64,000 nt of DNA from Pseudaeromonas sharmana (GTDB lineage: Bacteria; Pseudomonadota; Gammaproteobacteria; Enterobacterales; Aeromonadaceae), in contig NZ_JBHSAF010000015.1 in assembly GCF_042649925.1 (NCBI RefSeq), positions 248,001 through 312,000 of the forward strand, given 5' to 3'. Made by a program: the position numbers and the translations under genes. Below are positions 7,763-16,016 of this stretch, piece by piece. How positions within the stretch are numbered: position 1 is the stretch's first letter; each line of letters opens with the position of its first letter. The notes beneath the pieces were generated by a model that ran no database searches, was not told the DNA's origin, and saw nothing but the letters and a program-made list of their open reading frames with translations.

Positions 7763-9172
7763 ATGAAAGTCAAAACCCGTTTTGCTCCTAGTCCGACCGG
7801 TTTCCTGCATGTCGGCGGTGCGCGTACTGCGCTCTATTCCTGGCTGTTCGCCCGTCACCATCAGGGCGAATTTGTGCTGCGTATCGAGGACACTGACCTT
7901 GAGCGCTCCACGCAGGAGGCCATTGATGCCATCATCGAGGGCATGAACTGGCTGGGGCTGAATTGGGAAGAGGGTCCTTACTATCAGACCAAGCGTTTCG
8001 ATCGCTACAATGCCGTGATTGACGAGATGCTGGCCGATGGTCGTGCCTATAAGTGCTACTGCTCACGGGAGCGTCTCGACGCGTTGCGTGAAGAGCAGAT
8101 GGCCAACGGTGAAAAACCGCGTTATGACGGCCGCTGCCGTGATAGCCATGAGCACCATGCCGATGATGAACCCTATGTCATCCGCTTCCGCAATCCGCAA
8201 GAGGGGGTCGTGGCATTCGATGACCATGTGCGTGGTCACATCGAGTTCGCCAACAGTGAGCTGGACGACCTCATTATCCGTCGTACCGATGGCGCACCGA
8301 CCTATAACTTTTGTGTGGTCATAGATGACTGGGACATGGAGATTACCCATGTGGTGCGTGGTGAAGATCATGTCAACAACACGCCGCGTCAAATCAACAT
8401 CTACAAGGCACTGGGTGCGCCAGTGCCTGAGTTTGCACACGTCTCCATGATCCTGGGGGATGATGGCGCCAAGCTGTCCAAGCGTCATGGGGCCGTCAGT
8501 GTGATGCAGTATCGCGACGATGGTTACCTGCCCGAGGCCTTGCTGAACTACCTGGTGCGTCTGGGCTGGTCCCATGGCGATCAGGAGATTTTCACCATGG
8601 CCGAGATGATTGAGCATTTCAGCCTCGACGCCATCAGCAAGTCGGCTTCGGCCTTCAACACCGACAAGCTGAAGTGGTTGAACAACCACTATATCCGTAC
8701 GCTGGATCCGCAATACGTCGCCGGTCACCTCGAGTGGCACATGGCCGACCAGAAGATTGACTATCGCTCCGGCCCGGCCTTGAGTGCAGTCGTCACGCTG
8801 CTGGCAGAACGTTGTCAGACGCTGGTGGAGCTGGCGGCGCAAAGCCGTTACTTCTACGAGGAGTATGAGGCGATCGACGAGGCGGCGGCGAAGAAGCATC
8901 TGAAGGCGGCCGCACGGCAACCTTTGGCGCTGATTCGCGACAAGTTGGCCGCCCTTTCGGCGTGGGAGGTTGAACCCTTGCACCATGCCATCCAGGCAAC
9001 AGCCGATGAGCTGGGTTTGGGAATGGGCAAAGTTGGTATGCCGCTGCGTGTGGCGGTCACCGGGCTGGGGCAGTCACCGTCCATTGATGCGGTCATGCAC
9101 CTGGTCGGGCGTGAACGTGTATTGATGCGTCTGGATCGGGTATTGGCCCTGTTGGCGTCGGCGGCAGAATAA
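7763..9172 (+). CDS. gltX: Glutamyl-tRNA synthetase
   Basis: 469 aa, full length. It charges tRNA-Glu with glutamate. The class I HIGH-type motif is FAPSPTGFLHVGGARTAL near the N-terminus and the KMSKS-type motif is KLSKRHG near residue 237. The GEDHVNNTPRQINIYKAL segment and the C-terminal anticodon-binding domain are present. The protein keeps Cys residues in CYCSRERL around residue 96-100, part of the zinc-knuckle region seen in E. coli GltX. The neighbourhood of gltX with tRNA-Ala(GGC) genes downstream resembles the E. coli gltX/alaWX locus. Confidence 0.97.
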   Translation: MKVKTRFAPSPTGFLHVGGARTALYSWLFARHHQGEFVLRIEDTDLERSTQEAIDAIIEGMNWLGLNWEEGPYYQTKRFDRYNAVIDEMLADGRAYKCYCSRERLDALREEQMANGEKPRYDGRCRDSHEHHADDEPYVIRFRNPQEGVVAFDDHVRGHIEFANSELDDLIIRRTDGAPTYNFCVVIDDWDMEITHVVRGEDHVNNTPRQINIYKALGAPVPEFAHVSMILGDDGAKLSKRHGAVSVMQYRDDGYLPEALLNYLVRLGWSHGDQEIFTMAEMIEHFSLDAISKSASAFNTDKLKWLNNHYIRTLDPQYVAGHLEWHMADQKIDYRSGPALSAVVTLLAERCQTLVELAAQSRYFYEEYEAIDEAAAKKHLKAAARQPLALIRDKLAALSAWEVEPLHHAIQATADELGLGMGKVGMPLRVAVTGLGQSPSIDAVMHLVGRERVLMRLDRVLALLASAAE

Positions 9173-9190
9173 CCGCGGCTGAGGCCTGGT

Positions 9191-9224
9191 CACGAGCCCC
9201 GCGTTGGCGGGGCTCGTGCGTTTT
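9191..9224 (+). terminator. gltX terminator
   Basis: CACGAGCCCCGC (9191-9202), loop GTTG, then GCGGGGCTCGTG (9207-9218), a 12-bp perfect stem followed by CGTTTT. Confidence 0.85.
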
Positions 9225-9299
9225 GTAACCATTGCTGGGAGCGTGCAGGGCGCGATTGTTTGCATCCTGAGCAGTGACCTGTTTTGCGGTATTTTTTTG

Positions 9300-9328
9300 T
9301 TGACACAACCAGGACGGCTGCCTAATAT
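9300..9328 (+). promoter_or_regulatory. Strong stable-RNA promoter of the tRNA-Ala array
   Basis: Consensus TTGACA (9300-9305), a 17-base spacer and TAATAT (9323-9328), followed by the GC-rich discriminator GCGCCTCGC. A near-perfect core promoter with a GC-rich discriminator is typical of rRNA/tRNA promoters under stringent (ppGpp) control. The start point would be near 9335, leaving about 50 bases of 5' leader before the first tRNA. Confidence 0.85.
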
Positions 9329-9384
9329 GCGCCTCGCTTGCCGCTCATGTAACGAGAGTGGTGGGTTCCAGCTTCGACGAATGT

Positions 9385-9460
<76 letters not shown>

Positions 9461-9504
9461 TGATTTCGTCGAGATGTGCGCAGACACTAAACTGCACCTG
9501 TAGT

Positions 9505-9580
<76 letters not shown>

Positions 9581-9624
9581 TCTATTCCAGACGATAGCTC
9601 CGGCTGTCGGAAAAAACCTGTAGT

Positions 9625-9700
<76 letters not shown>

Positions 9701-9743
9701 TCTATTCCAGCGATGGCTCTGGCCGTCGGAAGAAACCTGTCGT

Positions 9744-9819
<76 letters not shown>

Positions 9820-9830
9820 TCATCGAAAAC

Positions 9831-9865
9831 AAAAAGGCCTGTCCGAAATGACAGGCCTTTTTGTT
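9831..9865. terminator. Bidirectional terminator between tRNA-Ala array and cpxA
   Basis: AAAAAGGCCTGTC (9831-9843), loop CGAAAT, GACAGGCCTTTTT (9850-9862). The 13-bp stem carries A and T runs on its two sides, so it can end both the tRNA transcript (+) and the convergent cpxRA transcript (-). Confidence 0.9.
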
Positions 9866-9885
9866 TATTCAGGCAGCCGTGGCCG

Positions 9886-11409
9886 TTATGAGTGCATCGG
9901 CAGCAGGATGGTCAGCAACAGGCCGCCTTCATGGTGATTCTCGGCAAACAGCACCCCCCTGTGGGCCTGGATGGCACGACGTGCGATGGCCAGTCCCAAT
10001 CCATGACCGCGGGTATTGCCGGCATGGTGAAACGGCTCAAAGACCTCGCCGAGCAACTCGGGGGGAATGCCCGGGCCATGGTCGCGAATTCTAACCCGGT
10101 ACTGTCCAGGCAGGGAGTCAAGACTGAGGACGACCGGACTGCTGACCGGCGTATGCTGCAGGGCATTACGTAGCAGATTATCAAACGCTCGATGCAGCAA
10201 CTCACCGCGGCAGGAGAGCAGCAGCTCGCCTTCTGCGGACGTTTCGAGGCGGATCTCGCGCTCGGGCTCTTCGAAGCGTGCATCTTCCACCAGCGTTTCC
10301 AGCAGGCTGTGCAAATCCAGATAATCTTCCTGTGGTAATGGCACGCCAGACTCCAACCGAGCCAGGGTTAAGACCTCGCCGATCAACTGGTCGAGGCGGC
10401 CGGTTTCATGCTCCAGCCGTTGCAGCATCTCTTCTTGGCGTTCGGGTTGCTGGCGCGCCAGCCCGATCGCCACCTGTACCCGCGCCAGCGGTGAGCGCAG
10501 ATCGTGCGAAATATCGTGCAGCAAGCGTTTTTGCGATTGCATCAACTGCGACAACTGACTGGCCATCCGGTCGGTATCACGGCCCAGTTGCCCCAGTTCA
10601 TCACGGCGTCCGCCCATCTGTTGGCTGATCTGAATGTCAAACTCACCTTGAGCCACCCGGCGCACGCCATCACGCAGCACCTTGATCGGGCGCACCAGAT
10701 AGCGGGCCAGCAAGGCACTGAACAGCAAGCTGGCCAGCAGGGCGCAGATTGGCAACAGCAACGGGGATTCTAATAACTCGAACCAGATGAATGGCGCCCG
10801 CGGCATCATGCGATTGGTGGCAAACAGCAGCACCGAGCGGCCGTTATACAAGGTAACTTGACGTACTGCAGCGGGTTGACTGTTACCCTCTTCTGCCCAT
10901 AACTGTTGTGCCCGCATCCAGGCAATTGCCGGCACGGCTCGCCCCAACAGATCATGCCCCTGTTCATCAACAATCAAGGTTAATGCGCGGGGGGGACGTT
11001 GGCTACCGCCCGGTGTCGGGGCATCCCTGAGTTCCGCCCTGCTGGTCGAGGGGGCTTGCTCGGGAGGGGGGGCTCCCTGGGGCATCGATGCGGCTGGTGA
11101 TGGCGGCATTGCACCCTCTGGCGGTGGGCCACCATCGAGCATGGGTGGTCTGGGGGGCGCTAACTGATGATCACCCGCGCCAGGATGATCGATTTGTGAA
11201 CGAAAATTGGCCTGAATCCATGCCGGCCCCTGCTCTTGGAGCAGCCGGGTTGTGTCATCCAGTGCAAATTGCACCCACTTGCCTTCCGAGAGGTGATCCG
11301 GTTGCGCGCGGCGTGTCTCTTCATAGATCTTGGCCAATGCTGCCGCGCCACCCCCCATCAGCAGGAGGGAGAGCCAGAAGCCGAGCAGAATCTTCCAGAA
11401 CAGACTCAT
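9886..11409 (-). CDS. cpxA: Sensor histidine kinase CpxA homologue with Pro-rich periplasmic domain
   Basis: 507 aa, longer than E. coli CpxA (457). Layout: transmembrane helix 1 (about residues 6-28), a periplasmic region to about 210, transmembrane helix 2 (about 213-238), HAMP, then the phosphoacceptor box HDISHDLRSPLARVQ, N box DNLLRNALQHT, G1 DHGPGIP and G2 GHGLGLAIARRA. The kinase part resembles CpxA. The periplasmic part contains about 70 residues very rich in proline, glycine and alanine (for example APPRPPMLDGGPPPEGAMPP) that the enterobacterial protein lacks. The ATG overlaps the cpxR stop (ATGA). The perfect CpxR box before cpxR supports the Cpx identity. Confidence 0.82.
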   Translation of the reverse strand: MSLFWKILLGFWLSLLLMGGGAAALAKIYEETRRAQPDHLSEGKWVQFALDDTTRLLQEQGPAWIQANFRSQIDHPGAGDHQLAPPRPPMLDGGPPPEGAMPPSPAASMPQGAPPPEQAPSTSRAELRDAPTPGGSQRPPRALTLIVDEQGHDLLGRAVPAIAWMRAQQLWAEEGNSQPAAVRQVTLYNGRSVLLFATNRMMPRAPFIWFELLESPLLLPICALLASLLFSALLARYLVRPIKVLRDGVRRVAQGEFDIQISQQMGGRRDELGQLGRDTDRMASQLSQLMQSQKRLLHDISHDLRSPLARVQVAIGLARQQPERQEEMLQRLEHETGRLDQLIGEVLTLARLESGVPLPQEDYLDLHSLLETLVEDARFEEPEREIRLETSAEGELLLSCRGELLHRAFDNLLRNALQHTPVSSPVVLSLDSLPGQYRVRIRDHGPGIPPELLGEVFEPFHHAGNTRGHGLGLAIARRAIQAHRGVLFAENHHEGGLLLTILLPMHS

Positions 11410-12107
11410 TTACTCTCGTCCAGCAACAGATAGCCGATACCCCTGATGGTCTGAATCGGACTACGGCCATCCGATAACAAGCCAAGCTTCTGGCGGATAT
11501 TGCTGATATGCACATCCAGGCTGCGGTCATAACGCGTCAGCGGTCGGCCGAGCACCGTTTCTGACAGTTGTGACTTACTGATAATCTCGCCGGGGTGACG
11601 ACAAAGCTCTTCGAGCAGATTGAATTCCGTGCTGGTGAGGTCCAGCAGATCCTCCTGCCAGTAGGCCTGACGGCGGCGACCAAACACCTTGAGCTCACCC
11701 ACCTCCAGATCGCTGCTGGCTGCCGGATTCCCGCCCAGTTTCTCGGGAGCACAGCGGCGCAGGATGGCCCGGATCCGGGCCATCAGTTCGCGTGGCGAAC
11801 AGGGTTTGGCCACATAGTCATCGGCACCGGTCTCCAGACCGAGAATGCGATCCACATCATCACCGCGCGCGGTGATCATCAGCACAGGCAAGCTGCTGTG
11901 TTGTCGCAGCCGGCGTAATACCTCACTACCGCTGAGGCCCGGCAACATCTGGTCCAGCAGCAAGATATCAAACCCGCCCTGCATGGCCATGGTCAATCCG
12001 CTTTCGCCATCGTGGCTCAGGGTGACGGCAAATCCTTCGCTCGTCAGGTAGTCGCGCTGCAGCTGGCAAAGTTCTTGATCATCATCGACCAACAGGACAC
12101 GTACCAT
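11406..12107 (-). CDS. cpxR: Response regulator CpxR
   Basis: 233 aa, OmpR family. The receiver domain has the acidic pair DDD (residues 8-10), phosphoacceptor Asp in LLLDQMLPG, Thr in ITARGDD and Lys in VAKPCSP. A winged-helix DNA-binding domain follows, with LTSTEFNLLEELCRHPGE and RPLTRYDRSLDVHISNIRQK, nearly the CpxR recognition region. In the Cpx system it activates envelope-stress genes. The ATG at 12107 has an AGAGAA ribosome-binding site and gives the family N-terminus MVRVLLVDDD. A GTAAA-N5-GTAAA box 91 bases upstream indicates autoregulation. No cpxP is adjacent; tesA is the upstream neighbour. Confidence 0.88.
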   Translation of the reverse strand: MVRVLLVDDDQELCQLQRDYLTSEGFAVTLSHDGESGLTMAMQGGFDILLLDQMLPGLSGSEVLRRLRQHSSLPVLMITARGDDVDRILGLETGADDYVAKPCSPRELMARIRAILRRCAPEKLGGNPAASSDLEVGELKVFGRRRQAYWQEDLLDLTSTEFNLLEELCRHPGEIISKSQLSETVLGRPLTRYDRSLDVHISNIRQKLGLLSDGRSPIQTIRGIGYLLLDESK

Positions 12108-12197
12108 GGATTGTTCTCTCCGTATTGCTGGGAAAATGGCCAACATGATACGGCGGCCAAAGGTTACGGCAAGCCGTGACCGGCAGGAGCCGCCCTT

Positions 12198-12212
12198 TTT
12201 ACCAATCTTTAC
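12198..12212 (-). promoter_or_regulatory. CpxR box upstream of cpxRA
   Basis: On the minus strand the sequence reads GTAAA-GATTG-GTAAA, a perfect match to the CpxR consensus GTAAA-N5-GTAAA. It lies 91 bases before the cpxR start in the correct orientation, consistent with positive autoregulation. Confidence 0.85.
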
Positions 12213-12230
12213 ATGCTTGTTGTCGAGAAA

Positions 12231-12845
12231 TCACAGTTGGCCTTTACCCGTTAACAGCGCTGTCAATGTCGGCTCCAGACTCTGGGCGATTTTCTGTTGT
12301 CCTGCCGCGTTGGGATGCAAGCGATCGGCAAGCAACAATCCGGGATCAGTAATAATCGGCTCCATGAAAAAGGGTAGCAGTGGCAACTGATACTCTTCGG
12401 CTAGCGTGGCGAATATCGGCTCAAACTGATTCAGATAACGCCGCCCATAGTTAGGTGGCAGGCGAATTTGCGTGAGAATAACCTTGGCTCCCTGCTGCTG
12501 TGCCTGCGTGATCATGCGTTGCAAGTTGGCTTGGGTGGCGGCAACGGGCAGCCCGCGCAGTCCGTCATTGGCACCGAGTTCAATCATCAGCCAGTCGGGT
12601 TGGTGTTGCTTCAGCAGTGCCGGCAGGCGTTGTGCGCCCCCTTGTGTCGTTTCGCCACTGACACTGGCGTTGATGATGTGCAGATCCGGATGCTGGGTTT
12701 GCCAGTATTGTTGTAATAGTGCCGGCCAGGCTTGTTGTGCCGGGAGCTGGTAGCCGGCACTGAGGCTGTCGCCGAAAACCAGCAAGGTGGTAGCATGCAG
12801 GGGGAGTACAGATCCCAACAACATCAGAATTAGGAAACGCAGCAT
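12231..12845 (-). CDS. tesA: Multifunctional acyl-CoA thioesterase I / lysophospholipase TesA
   Basis: 204 aa, SGNH-hydrolase fold. It hydrolyses acyl-CoA and acyl-ACP thioesters and lysophospholipids in the periplasm. There is a signal peptide (MLRFLILMLLGSVLPLHA, cleavage before TTLLV). Block I is VFGDSLSAGYQ (nucleophile Ser), block II has SVSGET, block III is GANDGLRG and block V DRLHPNAAG supplies the Asp-His. The ATG at 12843-12845 overlaps the ybbA ATG (12844-12846) on the opposite strand. Its ribosome-binding site (GAAGG) lies inside ybbA. The tesA/ybbA divergent pair is conserved in E. coli. Confidence 0.93.
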   Translation of the reverse strand: MLRFLILMLLGSVLPLHATTLLVFGDSLSAGYQLPAQQAWPALLQQYWQTQHPDLHIINASVSGETTQGGAQRLPALLKQHQPDWLMIELGANDGLRGLPVAATQANLQRMITQAQQQGAKVILTQIRLPPNYGRRYLNQFEPIFATLAEEYQLPLLPFFMEPIITDPGLLLADRLHPNAAGQQKIAQSLEPTLTALLTGKGQL

Positions 12846-13539
12846 GAGTGAGCCTTCGATGATAGTGGTGAAGGATTTGACGCAATACGTCAGTCTGGAA
12901 AACGAGACGCTTACCATCCTTCAGGGGATCAATCTGGAAGTCAAGGCGGCGGAGACAGTGGCGCTGATTGGGCGTTCTGGCTCTGGCAAGTCGACATTGC
13001 TGGGGTTGCTGGCCGGGCTGGATCAACCGACCCAGGGCGACATCGAGCTGCTGGGTTTATCGCTCAAAACCCTGGACGAAGAGGCCCGCGCCCGACTGCG
13101 GGCCGAGCAGATAGGTTTTATTTTTCAGTCATTTCACTTGTTGCCATCGTTGAGCGCACTGGAAAACGTCATGTTACCGGCAGAAATCCGCGGCCAGCCC
13201 CAGGCGCGCGCGCAAGCAACGGCGTTGCTTGCGGAGGTTGGCCTGGCCCACCGTCTGCATCACCATCCGGCCCAACTCTCTGGCGGGGAACAGCAGCGTG
13301 TTGCCATTGCTCGGGCATTTATGGGGCGACCGCGTTTACTGCTGGCGGACGAACCGACCGGCAATCTGGATCGACAGACGGGTGAGCGCATTGCCGAGTT
13401 ACTGTTCCGTCTGAATCGGGAACATGGGACTGCGCTGTTTATTGTCACGCATGATGAGCAACTGGCCGCCCGTTGCCAGCGCCGGCTGCACCTGGATGGC
13501 GGTCAGCTATCTATGAACGAACCCGTCGGGAGCCAATGA
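12844..13539 (+). CDS. ybbA: ABC transporter ATPase YbbA
   Basis: 231 aa, MacB/LolD-type ATPase. Walker A GRSGSGKST, Q-loop FIFQSFHLLPS, signature LSGGEQQRVAIARAF, Walker B LLADEPTGNLD and H-loop VTHDEQ are all intact. It partners the large FtsX-type permease encoded directly downstream; the substrate of YbbAP is not established. The start at 12844 has AGGAA 8 bases upstream and shares two bases with the tesA start on the other strand. The stop overlaps the next gene's start (ATGA). Confidence 0.92.
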   Translation: MSEPSMIVVKDLTQYVSLENETLTILQGINLEVKAAETVALIGRSGSGKSTLLGLLAGLDQPTQGDIELLGLSLKTLDEEARARLRAEQIGFIFQSFHLLPSLSALENVMLPAEIRGQPQARAQATALLAEVGLAHRLHHHPAQLSGGEQQRVAIARAFMGRPRLLLADEPTGNLDRQTGERIAELLFRLNREHGTALFIVTHDEQLAARCQRRLHLDGGQLSMNEPVGSQ

Positions 13540-16016
13540 TGAGTAGGCTGACAACCGTTGCATCCGGTCCCCTGACCGGTTTATGGCCGTTAGCCGGGCG
13601 CCTGGCGTGGCGAGAGGGACGGCGTGGCGTGTTGCGTGGTTTCGTGCTGGCGCTCGCCCTGGCGGTGGCCAGTCTGCTTTGTGTCGTGCTGGTAGCCGAT
13701 CGCCTGCAACAGGCAATTGGCAGCAACAGCCGTGAGTTTCTGGCGGGTGACCGGGTCATTGAGTCCGGCACTGAGATACCTGCTCGCGACTGGCGTGATT
13801 TACCAGCAGGCATCGCGGTCAGCCAGACCGTCGGCTTTTCAACCATGCTGTTTTCCGGTGAGCAGATGCAGTTGGCCAGTGTCCGTGCCATCGGCGCCGG
13901 TTATCCCTGGTATGGTCAGCTAAGGCTCACGCCGCAACGCACGCCGCAGGTGGGGGAGATTTGGCTCTCTGCCCGCCTGATGGCGCTGTTACAGACTCGC
14001 GTAGGCAAATCTGTCGAACTGGGTAATCGTCAGCTGACGGTCGCAGGCGTGCTGGATCAGGCTCCGGATGAGGGCTTCTCCCCCTTCCAGCTGGCGCCAC
14101 GCGCACTGATGCATCTGGATGATCTGGCGGCTGCCGGTGTTATCTTGCCAGGCAGCCGTGTCGAGTATCGCTACCAATTGCGTGTCCCGCTCTCGCTGCA
14201 GGCAACGCTGGATGCCAGTTGGCCGTCGCGTTTGCAGGCTGGCCAAAAATGGCTCACTCCACAGCAGCAGGGAAGCGCAGGCAGCAAGGCGCTGGAGCGA
14301 AGCGAACGCTTCTTTCGCCTCGCGGCATTGATCGGGGTGTTGCTCGGTGCATTGGCCATGCAGATAGCGTTACAGCACTTTACATCGCGCCAGGCCGATC
14401 AGATCGCCTTGTTAAAGACGTTGGGGGCCAGCCGCCGTCAGCTCTGGTGCTGGATGTTGACGCTGCTGGCACTGTTGTGTGGCGTGGCTGTGCTGGTGGG
14501 AGGCGCGGCCGGCTATCTGCTGCACCTGCTGTTTGTCTCATCGCTCGGTCCCTTGCTCCCTCCCGACTTGCCGCCTCCGTCATGGCAGCCGCTGCTGTTT
14601 GCCATCGGGGTAACCCTGTTCTTGACCTTGCTGCTGGCGTTGGTGCCGTTCTCGCGTCTGCTGGGAACACCACCGTTGCGGGTGTTGAGGCAGGATCTGG
14701 ATGGCCGTCTTCCAGGCTGGATAACCTGGCCCTTCATGCTGCTAGGCATCGGTGTGCTGAGCTGGCAGTTCACCGGCGATGTGCTGCTGAGTCTGGCGCT
14801 CTTGGGTGGCATGTTGGTGTTGCTCATCGTGCTGGGGGCTGTTGCCTATGCGGCGCTCTGGCTATTACCGCGCGGACGGCCCGGGACCGGGCGGGCCCTG
14901 GCGCTGGCCCATCTCAGACGTAGCCGGCGGCAGAGCCTGGCGCAGCTATCGGCTATTGCGCTGGCGATGTTGTTGCTGGGGTTGTTGTGGTCGAGCAGGG
15001 CGGCCATCCTGGCCGAATTTGATCACCGGCTCAGTGCCGATGTTCCGAACCGGTTTGTTATCAACATTGCCGAGGCCGATCGGCAATCTCTGCAGCAGTG
15101 GTTGCAAGCACATGGTATCGCGCACTCTGGTCTTTATCCGGTCGTCAGAGGGCGACTGCTGTCGATTGGCGGTGAGCCGGTGGCTCAGGCAGAAGGGGAA
15201 CCCGGCAGGCCGGGTGTCTATCGTGAACTGACCATGACCTGGCTGGCACGGCAACCTGCTCATAATCAGGTCATCGCCGGGGAGTGGTGGTCAGCACAAG
15301 GCAAGGGACAGGTTTCGGTAGAGCAAGGTGTCGCCGAACGGCTGGGAATTCGCCTGGGCGACAGGTTGCGATTCAATGTCGAGGGGCGAGAGATATCGGC
15401 CCGGGTCTCTTCACTGCGCAAAGTGAACTGGGAGGAGCTGCAACCGAATTTCTTCATGATTTTCTCCCCGGATGTGCTGGCTGATTACCCGGCTAGCTGG
15501 CTGGCAAGCATGCGCGTTCCTTCGGGCGATACCCAGCTTGAGCACTCCTTGGTCCGAGCCTATCCGACCCTGACCTTAATCGATACGGACAATATCATGC
15601 AGCGCTTGAAGCAGGTGTTAGGGCAGATCAGCCAGGCCTTGGGCCTGATGTTTGCGCTGGTGGCAATCGCCGCCGTGCTGGTGTTGTTTACCCAGGTGCA
15701 GTCGGCGATCGCCAAGCGCTGGCATGAACTGGTGTTGATGCGTACGCTCGGTGCCGCAACGCGTCAGCTAAACGCCATGTTGTACTGGGAGTGGCTCACC
15801 AGCGGCGCATTGGCCGGTGTGGCGGCAGCGGCCTGTTGCGAGCTCATCATGCTGCTGGTGCAGCCGCTGTGGAGTGAGCTAGCCTGGCAGCCCCAGCCGC
15901 TACTGTGGATCAGTTTGCCTCTGCTGGGGATGGTACTGGTGCTGCTGGCGGCGCGATCACCGATGATGACGTTGCTGCAGGCGGTGCTTGCCGGCCGGTT
16001 GCGCGAAGTGGATTAA
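13536..16016 (+). CDS. ybbP: ABC transporter permease YbbP (FtsX family)
   Basis: 826 aa, against 804 in E. coli. One transmembrane helix near the N-terminus (about residues 30-52) precedes a periplasmic domain. Further helices carry FtsX/MacB-type blocks (RQADQIALLKTLGASRRQLW near residue 290 and KRWHELVLMRTLGAATRQL near residue 730), which contact the ATPase. This is the ten-helix arrangement of large FtsX-type permeases. It is translationally coupled to ybbA through an ATGA overlap. Its TAA stop shares bases with the stop of convergent yfcH (16013-16016, TTAA). Confidence 0.9.
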   Translation: MMSRLTTVASGPLTGLWPLAGRLAWREGRRGVLRGFVLALALAVASLLCVVLVADRLQQAIGSNSREFLAGDRVIESGTEIPARDWRDLPAGIAVSQTVGFSTMLFSGEQMQLASVRAIGAGYPWYGQLRLTPQRTPQVGEIWLSARLMALLQTRVGKSVELGNRQLTVAGVLDQAPDEGFSPFQLAPRALMHLDDLAAAGVILPGSRVEYRYQLRVPLSLQATLDASWPSRLQAGQKWLTPQQQGSAGSKALERSERFFRLAALIGVLLGALAMQIALQHFTSRQADQIALLKTLGASRRQLWCWMLTLLALLCGVAVLVGGAAGYLLHLLFVSSLGPLLPPDLPPPSWQPLLFAIGVTLFLTLLLALVPFSRLLGTPPLRVLRQDLDGRLPGWITWPFMLLGIGVLSWQFTGDVLLSLALLGGMLVLLIVLGAVAYAALWLLPRGRPGTGRALALAHLRRSRRQSLAQLSAIALAMLLLGLLWSSRAAILAEFDHRLSADVPNRFVINIAEADRQSLQQWLQAHGIAHSGLYPVVRGRLLSIGGEPVAQAEGEPGRPGVYRELTMTWLARQPAHNQVIAGEWWSAQGKGQVSVEQGVAERLGIRLGDRLRFNVEGREISARVSSLRKVNWEELQPNFFMIFSPDVLADYPASWLASMRVPSGDTQLEHSLVRAYPTLTLIDTDNIMQRLKQVLGQISQALGLMFALVAIAAVLVLFTQVQSAIAKRWHELVLMRTLGAATRQLNAMLYWEWLTSGALAGVAAAACCELIMLLVQPLWSELAWQPQPLLWISLPLLGMVLVLLAARSPMMTLLQAVLAGRLREVD

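Noticed and set aside
8063..8986. A 307-codon minus-strand open frame
   Set aside because: It is antisense to gltX, which is a certain gene, and lacks any motif.
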